Under the pieces are notes generated by a model. The model made no database searches and was not told the DNA's origin. It saw only the letters and a program-made list of their open reading frames with translations. Shown in pieces: positions 10,272 through 18,931 of a DNA stretch of 64,000 bases. Position 1 is the first letter of the stretch. Each line of letters starts with the position of its first letter. The position numbers and the translations under genes are program-made. Source of the stretch: Bacteroidota bacterium (GTDB lineage Bacteria > Bacteroidota > Bacteroidia > Chitinophagales > Chitinophagaceae); contig VGGV01000001.1 in the NCBI GenBank assembly GCA_016868455.1, positions 124,001 through 188,000 on the forward strand. Direction: 5' to 3'.

Positions 10272-10930
10272 TTATTTTCTTCCAAAAAACTTTCCAATGG
10301 AAATCCCTGCAGCCCGGTGAACAATGCGGGGGGCCGTTATCCGTATTAACAATACTGCCGATACCATGTGTATAGTGAGCAAATATGACAAAACCTCCGG
10401 CAGTTTCATATCCGGCCTGCAGTAAAAGGTTGGCTCCAAAGCGGCCATAATCACCAAAACTGAATTTCATGTTCCGGTTTACCGAACCGCCGCCGCTTTT
10501 ATTGAATTTTTCTTTCCCGAACAGCTGCACATCAATGGAAGGACCGGCCTTGATAAAAAAATGACCGTCTTCTTCACTGAAATTATATTGCAGCATAGGG
10601 GCCAGTTCAAACGTATGCAGGGTTACATCATTATCCACCGCTTAAGAATCCGGAGGAAACGAAGGCCGGGTGAGTTTTACTTTGAAACCCTTCATGCTGT
10701 AAAAGACAGCAGGCGAAAAAAATAATTTTCCTTCAAACTGGATTCTTGCCATTGCGCCTGCCTGAAAGCCATACTTAATCTCTGTTTCCTGTTTTGTTTT
10801 TCCCAGGTTGATTTCGGGAGTGCTGTAAGCAGCATCGGTTATCTGCGGCCCGGCAAAAACGCCGAACTCAGCCTGGCTATAAACATGCATTGCTATAATG
10901 ATGTATAAAAAAGTAATCGTTTTTTTTCAT
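10272..10930 (-). pseudogene. PorT-family outer-membrane beta-barrel protein, broken three times
   Basis: Conceptual translation gives a signal peptide (MKKTITFLYIIIAMHVYSQ), barrel strands such as EFGVFAGPQ, KYGFQAGAMARIQ, FIKAGPSIDVQLFG and GRFGANLLLQAGYE, and the C-terminus IVHRAAGISIGKFFGRK. Reading it needs three repairs. The run of eight A after the start (10920-10927) must be seven. An in-frame TAA stands at 10642-10644. The run of six C (plus-strand G at 10328-10333) must be five. Each repair restores the expected family pattern, and both flanks of the TAA are in the same frame. Members are small exported barrel proteins of unknown role. Three independent lesions in 660 bases argue for a pseudogene, although the two homopolymer lesions alone could be sequencing error. 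Confidence 0.82.
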
Positions 10931-11047
10931 ATTACTGTTATGGTATAAGCGATAAAAGTAGCTATTAAATCCCGTTAGTACAACCTTTGGGGGAATTAAG
11001 TGTGACAGGCAGTTATTGACTGAAATTCAGAAGCCGGTAAAGATTAT

Positions 11048-11596
11048 TTAATATTTTTTGGCAGGGTCTTTTATTTCAGAGGATGTATTATAGGCCTGTG
11101 ATTTTCCTTTGGGTATCGACAGGTTCTTCCAGGCTTTATTTTTGATGATCTTGGCGATATAAATCATCTGTCCCACATGATAGGGATAATGCGCCAGCTG
11201 ACGATTGATGGCATCCGCCACTGTTAACTCCTCCTGTCGTATAGTTACCTTTTTTTTCAGGTCCTTGTTCTTTAAAGATGATAAGGAAGACAGGAAACAA
11301 TCCCATCCTTTTTCCCAAAGTTCAAGTAATTCCTTCTTTGATTGCTGGCCTTTTTCAAACTCTGCATCCCGGTTACGCCATTCCTTTTCGCCGTCTTGTG
11401 TTAAAAAATCAGTCCAGCGGCTCAGCATATTGCCGGCCATATGCTGAATAATGATGGCAACACTGTTGGATTCCTCATTTGGCCGATAATGGAAGTCCCA
11501 GTCATTCAGCTGCTCAAATGTTTTATCGCCGAGGTCTTTATAATACTTCATCCGCCGGATGGCTGTTTGCAGGTATTCTTTTCCAAGTGAGCTCAT
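11048..11596 (-). CDS. DUF1572 (DinB-superfamily) protein
   Basis: Intact 182-residue protein of the DinB-like four-helix bundle group. Features typical of DUF1572 are the early histidine segment (SVAIIIQHMAGNMLSRWTDF), the middle KEWRNRDAEFE stretch and the late histidines in RQLAHYPYHVGQMIYIAKI, which in this superfamily bind a metal. The biochemical role is unknown; relatives act as thiol or damage-linked metal-dependent transferases. The ATG at 11596 is well placed. It lies downstream of and codirectional with the gamma-glutamyltransferase gene across about 40 bases. Confidence 0.85.
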   Translation of the reverse strand: MSSLGKEYLQTAIRRMKYYKDLGDKTFEQLNDWDFHYRPNEESNSVAIIIQHMAGNMLSRWTDFLTQDGEKEWRNRDAEFEKGQQSKKELLELWEKGWDCFLSSLSSLKNKDLKKKVTIRQEELTVADAINRQLAHYPYHVGQMIYIAKIIKNKAWKNLSIPKGKSQAYNTSSEIKDPAKKY

Positions 11597-11636
11597 AGTG
11601 ATAAAAGCTGGTTTATTAGTTAAGGGTTAATATTTT

Positions 11637-13379
11637 TCAATAGCCTTCGGCAGCATCTTCACCCCGGTTATCAGCCACGGCTTCAAATTTTCCATCAGGC
11701 AGCACTTTAATGATTTCCGTCCTCCCGATTCCGCTTCTTTCTTTTGAAAAGGTGTATCCCATTTTTTGCATGGCTTCTTTTACCGTTATGGAAAAACCTT
11801 TTTCAATGACCACTTCGTCGGGCAGCCACTGGTGATGAAATTTGGGTTTGTATACAGCATCCCCGGTGCTCATGTTGAATTCAAGTATGTTTACCAGCGT
11901 TTGGAATATTTGGGTAGGGATGGTGGTTCCGCCGGGGGTACCCACTACAATGAAAGGCTTATCATCTTTCAGTACAATGGTCGGTGTCATGGAACTCAGC
12001 ATCCTTTTGCCCGGCTGAATAGCGTTGGCTTCTCCGCCCACTGCTCCATACATGTTCGGCACCCCCGGTTTAATGCTGAAATCATCCATTTCATCATTTA
12101 AAAAGAAACCGGCACCGCCTACCACGGTACGGCTGCCATAGGAGTTATTAAGCGTAGTAGTTACTGCCACGGCGTTCCCATCTTTATCTATTACACTGAG
12201 ATGGGTTGTTTCAGTACTTTCAGCCGCAGACAAAACACCGGGTTTTATTTCAGTACTGGGAGTGGCTTTGGCAGGATCATAGTTTTTCATTCTTTCCTGT
12301 AAGTATGCTTTGCCGGCAAGCATTGCAACCGGAACTTTATAAAAATCCGCATCACCCATGTACTCGGCACGGTCGGCAAAAGCCCTCCGTTCCACTTCCG
12401 TCATCAATTGAACGGCCTGTACAGAATGAAAGCCCATTGACCCGATATTTCGGTCTTCAATCATTGTCATCATCTGGTTCAGCAGCAGCCCGCCGCTGCT
12501 GGGCATGGGCATACCCACAATTTGATAACCTTTATAACTAAATGAATGCGGATCCCTGAATTTTGCCTGGTAGTTCTTCAGATCTTCATGTCTGATGATA
12601 CCCTGCCCTCTTTTCATTTCCTCCACGATAAGTTTTGCGGTTTCTCCTTCATAAAAACCGGCCTGCCCTTTTTCTTTGATTCTTTTTAATGTATTGGCAA
12701 GGTCAGTTTGCACCAATGTATCTCCCGCCTTCCACCCGATAGCTATCGGATTTTCCTTTACAAAAACAGGCATTACTGTGTTCAGCTTTTTTAAATCATC
12801 CTGTAAGCTGTTTAATGACCTTGCTTCCCTCTCACTGATGGAAAAACCTTTTTCAGCCAGTTCAATGGCAGGCTGTATCAGTTTTTCAAAAGGGAGCTTT
12901 CCGTATTTGTGTGAGGCAAACAGGCCTGCAATGGTTCCCGGCACCCCGGATGAAAGATGCCCGTCCTGGCTTTTATCCGTTCTTGCAGTTCCATCAGGAT
13001 CAATATACATATCCCGGTGGGCGGCAGCTGGCGCTTTTTCCCGGTAGTCAAGCGCAATCAGCTGGCCATTACTCAGTCTTGCCACCATAAATCCGCCTCC
13101 GCCCAGATTGCCGGCGTTGGGATAGACCACGGCTAATGCAAGTTGTGTAGCGATAGCTGCGTCAATGGCATTTCCGCCCTGCTTTAAAATTTCTATACCT
13201 ACTTTACTCGCCAGCGGATGGGCTGATACAACAGCGCCATTTTCTGCTATAACTTTTTTCGTACTGCTATACCGGTAAGGATTAATACCAGGCAGGGCCT
13301 GCTGGTTTTTTTGCGATGTTTTGCAGGAAAAAAAAGACAAACAGGCAAGGAGAACCAGGAAAACTGAACGTCGTATCAT
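11637..13379 (-). CDS. ggt: gamma-glutamyltransferase precursor
   Basis: Exported gamma-glutamyl transpeptidase that cleaves glutathione and other gamma-glutamyl amides in the periplasm. The preferred ATG at 13379 yields a lipoprotein signal (FLVLLACLSFFSC). Family motifs are GGNAIDAAIATQLALAVVYP, GGGGFMVARL, YRE-A and the autoprocessing site ETTHLSVIDKDGNAVAVTTT, where the Thr at about residue 391 becomes the N-terminal nucleophile of the small subunit. Near the C-terminus are the substrate loop LSSMTPTIV and GTPGGTTIPTQI. The length of 580 residues is normal. A TTG five codons upstream is possible but weaker. Confidence 0.95.
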   Translation of the reverse strand: MIRRSVFLVLLACLSFFSCKTSQKNQQALPGINPYRYSSTKKVIAENGAVVSAHPLASKVGIEILKQGGNAIDAAIATQLALAVVYPNAGNLGGGGFMVARLSNGQLIALDYREKAPAAAHRDMYIDPDGTARTDKSQDGHLSSGVPGTIAGLFASHKYGKLPFEKLIQPAIELAEKGFSISEREARSLNSLQDDLKKLNTVMPVFVKENPIAIGWKAGDTLVQTDLANTLKRIKEKGQAGFYEGETAKLIVEEMKRGQGIIRHEDLKNYQAKFRDPHSFSYKGYQIVGMPMPSSGGLLLNQMMTMIEDRNIGSMGFHSVQAVQLMTEVERRAFADRAEYMGDADFYKVPVAMLAGKAYLQERMKNYDPAKATPSTEIKPGVLSAAESTETTHLSVIDKDGNAVAVTTTLNNSYGSRTVVGGAGFFLNDEMDDFSIKPGVPNMYGAVGGEANAIQPGKRMLSSMTPTIVLKDDKPFIVVGTPGGTTIPTQIFQTLVNILEFNMSTGDAVYKPKFHHQWLPDEVVIEKGFSITVKEAMQKMGYTFSKERSGIGRTEIIKVLPDGKFEAVADNRGEDAAEGY

Positions 13380-13486
13380 AATCGTGTTTGGCAATAAAAC
13401 TACTGAAATCAGGGCATTTGCCGGTGCCCAAAAAGGGCTGGTAATTATGCATTGCTTCCTTAACTTGCCAGACTAAAATCGTATCT

Positions 13487-16018
13487 ATGTTTCGAAAGGC
13501 GCTCCTGACTGTACTATCATTTTCTGTTGTTATAGCTGTTTCTGCCCAATTAAAGTCGCCGGAGGATTTTTTAGGATATAAGATGGGAAGCCGGTATACT
13601 CCGCATTTTAAAATTGTCAATTATTTTAATCATGTTGCAGCTAATACTTCCTCAATGGTTAAGCTGGAACAGTATGGTGAAACCAATGAAGGCCGTCCTT
13701 TACTGCTCGCCTTTGTTTCTTCGCCGGAAAATATCCGCCATCTTGAATCCATAAGGTTAAACAACCTTCGCCTGGCCAATCTTGCCAAAGACCGGATGGC
13801 GCCGGCTGAGGATAATGCTCCGGCGATAGTGTGGCTGAGCTATAATGTGCACGGTAATGAACCGGCTTCATCCGAAGCGGCCCTGCTTACGGTGTATGCA
13901 TTAACTGATCCTTCCAATGCCAAAACGAAAGAATGGCTGAAGAACACGGTGGTGATTATTGATCCCTGCCTGAACCCCGATGGCCGGGACCGTTATGTGA
14001 ACTGGTTTAATTCGGCAGTGGGTAAAAATTATAACCCCAACCCGCTGGCAAGAGAACACCGGGAGCCCTGGCCTGCGGGAAGAACGAATCATTACAATTT
14101 TGACCTGAACCGTGACTGGGCCTGGCAAACGCAGGCGGAGACACGGCAACGGATGAAACAGTATTTGCAGTGGATGCCCCATGTGCATGTGGATTATCAT
14201 GAGCAGGGCATCAATGAGCCTTATTATTTTGCCCCGGCCGCAGAGCCTTTTCATGAGGTGATCACTCCGTGGCAAAGGGAGTTTCAGACGACCATTGGAA
14301 AGAATAACGCAAAATATTTTGACAGTAATGCCTGGCTGTATTTCACCAGGATACGATTTGATCTTTTTTATCCATCTTACGGGGATACGTATCCCACTTT
14401 CAATGGTTCCATTGGTATGACCTATGAACAGGGAGGCATTTCCGGCGGTCTTGGTGTAATGAATGATGAGGGGGATACACTCACCCTAACCGACAGGGCC
14501 CTCCATCATTATACCACTTCACTCAGCACAATCGAAATCTCTTCACTTAATGCTGGTAAGCTGGTAAAAGAATTCAGAAAGTATTTCAATCATGCTGTAA
14601 GCAACGGGGTGGGAGAGTATAAAGCTTACATTATTAAGCATGATTCCCAAGATGCCCAGCGTACGGATAAGCTGATGGACCTGCTGGATAAAAATGGCGT
14701 TCATTATTCCACCGGAAGCGGCTCGGGCAGGGGTTACAATTATCATACAGGCAAAGAAGAGCCTTTTACCATTAACAATAATGATATTGTTATCAGTACA
14801 TACCAGCCCCGCTCGGCAATGGTGAAAGTATTGTTTGAACCCGTATCGAAATTGTCTGATTCGGCAACCTACGATATCACTGCATGGTCGCTTCCGTATG
14901 TATATGGGCTTTCGGCTTATGCCAGTAAAGAAAAAGTAACAACCGGCGGGCCGGTGATAAAAACCAAAGTGGTAAACAGCGGTACCGAATACGGGTATGT
15001 GATGCCCTGGAATGGGGTAAGAACGGTAAAGACCGTTGCACAGATGATGAAGAAAGGTGTGCTGTTGCGTTATTCCGAGGCGCCGTTTGTAGTAAACGGC
15101 AACAGGTTTGACCGCGGGGCGGTCATCATCCTGAAAACAGCCAACCGGAAATTTGGAAACGATTTATGGAATGTGGTGAGAGCGGTTGCCGATGAACATA
15201 ATATTCAGCTTTATCCTGTTACCACCGGCCTGGTGGATAAGGGTTTTGATTTCGGCAGCGATAGGGTACACCCGATGAAGGCCCCCCGGATTGTGATGAT
15301 AACCGGGGATGCCATCAGCACTACAGCCGCCGGGGGCATCTGGAGTTTTTTTGAACAGGAACTGGACTATCCGCTTACACAGATAAGCACCAGCGATGTG
15401 CAGCGTATTGACTGGAGCAAAGTGGATGTGGCAATTATGCCGGACGGCAATCACCGCTACCTGAACGATAAAGATGTGTCAGAAAATTTTAAGAACTGGA
15501 TTAAAAAAGGAGGCCGTGTAGTGGCCCTGGAGTCAGCAGCAGCCCAACTGGCGAAAGCTGAAATTGCCTTCAAAGCCAAGAAAGGGGAGGAGACTGAAAA
15601 AAAGGATAAGGAAAAAGATAAGGCGGGTTATGATGCACTGAACAGGTATGAAGAGAGGGAAAGAGATGCCTTATCCGGCATCACTGCGGGGTCCATTTAC
15701 CGGATAGAGCTGGACAATACGCATCCCCTTGCCTTTGGCTATCCGAATTATTATTATGCATTAAAACAGGATGATTACCTGTATGAATTTCTTGGTGAGG
15801 GCGGCTGGAATGTGGGCGTCATCAAAAAAGATAACCAGGTGGCGGGATTTGTAGGGTCCAGCCTCAAATCAAAACTCAAAGACGGGTTGCTTTATGGTGT
15901 GCAGCAGGTTGGCAACGGAACGGTTACCTGTCTTTCAGATGATGTTATCTTCCGGAATTTTTGGGAAAATGGCAAGTTGCTTTTTTGTAATGCAGTGTTC
16001 CTGGTGGGCAATGACTAA
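13487..16018 (+). CDS. M14-family zinc carboxypeptidase, exported
   Basis: Secreted metallopeptidase of 843 residues, starting at an ATG followed by a cleavable signal (FRKALLTVLSFSVVIAVSAQ). Zinc ligands are visible as HGNE (His122, Glu125) and His238 in VDYHEQG. The catalytic Glu is probably Glu314 in MTYEQGG. The C-terminal third is a separate alpha/beta domain (PRIVMITGDA, VDVAIMPDGNH, WIKKGGRVVALESAAAQL) that I infer to be glutamine-amidotransferase-like. A charged insert (KAKKGEETEKKDKEKDK) interrupts it. It is first in a block with PIG-L, two microproteins and an SSS symporter, though a terminator-like hairpin separates it from PIG-L. Confidence 0.92.
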   Translation: MFRKALLTVLSFSVVIAVSAQLKSPEDFLGYKMGSRYTPHFKIVNYFNHVAANTSSMVKLEQYGETNEGRPLLLAFVSSPENIRHLESIRLNNLRLANLAKDRMAPAEDNAPAIVWLSYNVHGNEPASSEAALLTVYALTDPSNAKTKEWLKNTVVIIDPCLNPDGRDRYVNWFNSAVGKNYNPNPLAREHREPWPAGRTNHYNFDLNRDWAWQTQAETRQRMKQYLQWMPHVHVDYHEQGINEPYYFAPAAEPFHEVITPWQREFQTTIGKNNAKYFDSNAWLYFTRIRFDLFYPSYGDTYPTFNGSIGMTYEQGGISGGLGVMNDEGDTLTLTDRALHHYTTSLSTIEISSLNAGKLVKEFRKYFNHAVSNGVGEYKAYIIKHDSQDAQRTDKLMDLLDKNGVHYSTGSGSGRGYNYHTGKEEPFTINNNDIVISTYQPRSAMVKVLFEPVSKLSDSATYDITAWSLPYVYGLSAYASKEKVTTGGPVIKTKVVNSGTEYGYVMPWNGVRTVKTVAQMMKKGVLLRYSEAPFVVNGNRFDRGAVIILKTANRKFGNDLWNVVRAVADEHNIQLYPVTTGLVDKGFDFGSDRVHPMKAPRIVMITGDAISTTAAGGIWSFFEQELDYPLTQISTSDVQRIDWSKVDVAIMPDGNHRYLNDKDVSENFKNWIKKGGRVVALESAAAQLAKAEIAFKAKKGEETEKKDKEKDKAGYDALNRYEERERDALSGITAGSIYRIELDNTHPLAFGYPNYYYALKQDDYLYEFLGEGGWNVGVIKKDNQVAGFVGSSLKSKLKDGLLYGVQQVGNGTVTCLSDDVIFRNFWENGKLLFCNAVFLVGND

Positions 16019-16042
16019 GGTACCCGTACCGGAATGCAAACC

Positions 16043-16066
16043 CGGGGTTAAAACCCCGTTTTACTT
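16043..16066 (+). terminator. short terminator-like hairpin between M14 and PIG-L genes
   Basis: The arms CGGGGTT and AACCCCG are separated by two A and followed by TTTTACTTT. The stem begins 25 bases after the M14 stop. It may only attenuate, because the downstream genes lie in the same direction with no other obvious promoter. Confidence 0.55.
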
Positions 16067-16125
16067 TACAGATGGCAGCAGTACCTGGTATTGTTCGTTT
16101 ATATTCGCTGATAATTTTGACTGGA

Positions 16126-18630
16126 ATGAGAAAACTGATTCTTCTTTTGTCTTGTACCTTGTGGCTTGTTGTCCTGAGCTTGCCAAAGGGAGTCTATTCA
16201 CAGGCACCCCAAAGCTGGACCTCCTCCGAAATGTACCAGGCTTTACGAAAGCTGAATGTGCTGGGATCTGTTTTATATATAGCAGCGCATCCTGATGATG
16301 AAAACACCCGGCTGATCTCTTACCTGTCCAAAGACCGGCTGTACAGAACAGGTTATCTTTCACTTACAAGAGGTGATGGGGGCCAGAACCTGATTGGCGA
16401 TGAACAGGGAATTGAACTGGGCCTTATCAGGACACAGGAACTGCTGGCTGCACGGCGTATTGACGGGGTTGAACAATTTTTTACAAGGGCTTACGACTTT
16501 GGTTATTCCAAAACACCGGAAGAGACTTTTACCAAGTGGGATAAAGAGAAAATATGGAGTGATGTGGTTTGGGTGATAAGAAAATATCAGCCGGATGTGA
16601 TCATTAACCGTTTCCCGGTAACAGGAGAAGGCGGTCATGGCCATCATACCGCATCGGGAATTTTGGCCAATGAGGCTTTTGAGGCGGCGGCTGATCCGAA
16701 TCGTTTTCCCGGGCAGTTGAAAGATGTTTCAGTCTGGCAGGCAAAAAGGGTCTTGTGGAATACTTTCAATTTTGGCGGTACGAATACTACAAGAGACGAC
16801 CAGTTTAAGATAGATGTTGGCGGATATAATCCTTTATTGGGAAAAAGCTATGGGGAAATATCTGCCGAAAGCCGCAGCCAGCACAAAAGCCAGGGTTTTG
16901 GTGTGCCTGCTACAAGGGGCGAGGCGCTTGAATATTTCAAGGCAACCAGGGGTGACCAGCCGGTTACTGATTTGATGGACGGAGTTGACCTGACATGGAA
17001 AAGGGTGCCCGGAGGTGAAGTGATTCAGAATATGGTGGACAGCCTAGCTGCCTCATTTGACTTTATTCACCCTGAGAAATCGGTAAAGGGTTTAGTGGGA
17101 TTATACCAGAAGCTGAATGTAATGCCTGAAGGTTACTGGAGAAACAAAAAACTGACTGAAACAAAACAATTGATAGAGCAATGCAGCGGTTTGTTTTTAG
17201 ATGCAACCACTTCGGAACAGTTTGCAGTGCAAACCGATTCTATCCGGTTCAATTTTGTATTCAATAACCGGCTTGGAGCTGATGCTGTTTTGCAAAAAGT
17301 GACCTTGGATAATTTCGACAGCAGCTTTTCCCGCCGGCTGGAGAAGAACAGGAATTTCAGCTTTTCAAAAACCCTGCTTGTTCCGGCTGATAAACCCATT
17401 ACCCAGCCTTACTGGCTGGAGAAGAAAATGGAAGAGGGATATTTTAATGTAACCAACCAGTTATTGATAGGCCAGCCTGACGTTCATTCAGCTTACAATG
17501 CCTTTATACAAATAGAGATTTTTGGTGTGGGCTTTAAATTTACAAGGCCTGTTAAATACAAGTTCACTGATCCGGTGAAAGGTGAATTATATCAGCCCTT
17601 GGTGGTTATTCCCCCGGTGCTGATTGAACCGGACAGCCCGGTAAAGATTTCAACAGTTAATAACAGTTTTGAAGGTGTTCTGAACCTGACAGGGAAGAAA
17701 AAAGGTTTTCAGACATTCTTGAATGACGTAGACCGGGAACAGCCCGACGATGTGAAAGTAAAATATAGTCCTGACAAACTGGTATTCATTGAAAAAAACA
17801 AATCAATACTTGTCAGCTACTCTATACAGGCTGGAAAAGATAATGAGTACCGTTTTGCTGTTGATGCGAATAACGGAAGAAAAGATGCTTATCATGTGGG
17901 TATGAAGGGAATAAAATATGACCACATACCTTATATCAGTTATTTCAATGTGGCTTCTGTAAAAAATCAAAAAATTGACCTTAGGATTTACGGAAAAAAA
18001 ATCGGTTACATCACCGGGGCAGGCGATAAAGTACCCGAAGCCCTGGAACAGATGGGTTACGAGGTAACGCTTCTTGGGAAAAAGGAGCTTTCAAAAAATA
18101 ACCTGAACCAGTTTGATGCCATCATCACCGGTGTGCGGGTCTATAACACCCACGACTGGATGAACAATTATTACGATAAACTAATGAAGTATGTACATGA
18201 AGGCGGCAACCTGATCGTTCAGTACAATACCAGCAGCAACCTGGGGCCCGTAAGAGCCAAGATCGGGCCTCACCCTTTTACTATTACAAGAACAAGAGTA
18301 ACGGATGAAAACGCCCCGGTGAAGTTGTTGAAACCAGATCATCCGGCTTTTAATTTTCCAAACAAAATCACAGATGATGATTTTAAAGGCTGGGTGCAGG
18401 AGCGGGGCATTTACCATGCAAGTGATACTACAGGCAAATTTGAAAAACTGATTGGCATGGCCGACCCCGGGGAAAAATCAGATGACGGAAGTTTGATAGT
18501 AACGAAATACGGGAAAGGCTGGTTCACTTACACAGGTATAGTATTCTTCCGTGAGTTACCTGCGGGGGTGCCGGGTGCCTACCGGCTGCTTGCCAACCTG
18601 ATTGCACTAAATAAAAAGAAAGGTTTTTGA
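16126..18630 (+). CDS. PIG-L (LmbE-like) deacetylase with C-terminal GATase-like domain
   Basis: Exported N-acetyl-sugar deacetylase family protein of 834 residues. The N-terminal signal runs MRKLILLLSCTLWLVVLSLP and is followed by the PIG-L domain. Its metal motif AAHPDDE (His55, Asp57, Asp58) and the second motif GHGHHTASG (histidines 171-174) are intact, so activity is expected. The C-terminal third (KIGYITGAGDKVPEALEQMG, DAIITGVRVYN, VHEGGNLIVQYNT) resembles the alpha/beta domain of the preceding M14 enzyme. The signal peptide contains LSLPKG, encoded by a segment that looks like a common palindromic repeat (see 16171-16190). Its stop codon overlaps the next start by one base. Confidence 0.92.
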   Translation: MRKLILLLSCTLWLVVLSLPKGVYSQAPQSWTSSEMYQALRKLNVLGSVLYIAAHPDDENTRLISYLSKDRLYRTGYLSLTRGDGGQNLIGDEQGIELGLIRTQELLAARRIDGVEQFFTRAYDFGYSKTPEETFTKWDKEKIWSDVVWVIRKYQPDVIINRFPVTGEGGHGHHTASGILANEAFEAAADPNRFPGQLKDVSVWQAKRVLWNTFNFGGTNTTRDDQFKIDVGGYNPLLGKSYGEISAESRSQHKSQGFGVPATRGEALEYFKATRGDQPVTDLMDGVDLTWKRVPGGEVIQNMVDSLAASFDFIHPEKSVKGLVGLYQKLNVMPEGYWRNKKLTETKQLIEQCSGLFLDATTSEQFAVQTDSIRFNFVFNNRLGADAVLQKVTLDNFDSSFSRRLEKNRNFSFSKTLLVPADKPITQPYWLEKKMEEGYFNVTNQLLIGQPDVHSAYNAFIQIEIFGVGFKFTRPVKYKFTDPVKGELYQPLVVIPPVLIEPDSPVKISTVNNSFEGVLNLTGKKKGFQTFLNDVDREQPDDVKVKYSPDKLVFIEKNKSILVSYSIQAGKDNEYRFAVDANNGRKDAYHVGMKGIKYDHIPYISYFNVASVKNQKIDLRIYGKKIGYITGAGDKVPEALEQMGYEVTLLGKKELSKNNLNQFDAIITGVRVYNTHDWMNNYYDKLMKYVHEGGNLIVQYNTSSNLGPVRAKIGPHPFTITRTRVTDENAPVKLLKPDHPAFNFPNKITDDDFKGWVQERGIYHASDTTGKFEKLIGMADPGEKSDDGSLIVTKYGKGWFTYTGIVFFRELPAGVPGAYRLLANLIALNKKKGF
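16171..16190 (+). repeat. repeat-like insert within the PIG-L signal peptide
   Basis: GTCCTGAGCTTGCCAAAGGG resembles the CCTGAGCTTGTCGAAGG type of dispersed repeat frequent in Bacteroidota and other environmental genomes. It is in frame, encodes VLSLPKG and extends the hydrophobic core of the signal peptide without breaking the gene. Assignment is from memory of the repeat type. Confidence 0.45.
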
Positions 18631-18809
18631 TGGCAGAGGCACAGAAAAAAGGTATTACCAAAAATGAAATGGCCTATATACTGGCCATCATTCTAGGTTT
18701 GATTATCGGCATACTGATAAAGCGGATACGGATCGGCATCATGATCGGCCTGGTACTTTGCCTGCTGATCGGGCTATCCGGTATTATGAGGTTTACCAGA
18801 AATAAATGA
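18630..18809 (+). CDS. small two-helix membrane protein
   Basis: A 59-residue protein whose ATG overlaps the last base of the PIG-L stop codon. Two hydrophobic segments (YILAIILGLIIGIL and IGIMIGLVLCLLIGLSGI) flank a basic turn KRIRIG. I do not recognise the family. The overlap at both ends (ATGA with the next gene) shows translational coupling, so it probably works with the deacetylase or the symporter, perhaps as an assembly or regulatory subunit. Confidence 0.75.
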   Translation: MAEAQKKGITKNEMAYILAIILGLIIGILIKRIRIGIMIGLVLCLLIGLSGIMRFTRNK

Positions 18810-18931
18810 ACACACCGGACAACGATAGGGCCCCACTCTTCAAAAGCTGGACAGGCTGGTATGTGCTTGTGATCGCCTTTCTCGCTTTACTGATTATTTT
18901 GTTTTACTTCTTCACCAAACGGTTTGCATGA
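18806..18931 (+). CDS. 41-residue single-helix membrane microprotein
   Basis: The ATG at 18806 overlaps the previous stop in ATGA, and its own TGA overlaps the symporter start in the same way. The protein has a short polar N-terminus (MNTPDNDRAPLFKSWTGWYV), one transmembrane helix (VIAFLALLIILFYFF) and a basic end (TKRFA). The double four-base overlap is strong evidence that it is translated. Positive-inside logic puts the C-terminus in the cytoplasm. The role is unknown; small partner subunits of SSS-type transporters are known (for example YhdT with PanF), which makes a partner of the symporter a reasonable guess. Confidence 0.72.
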   Translation: MNTPDNDRAPLFKSWTGWYVLVIAFLALLIILFYFFTKRFA

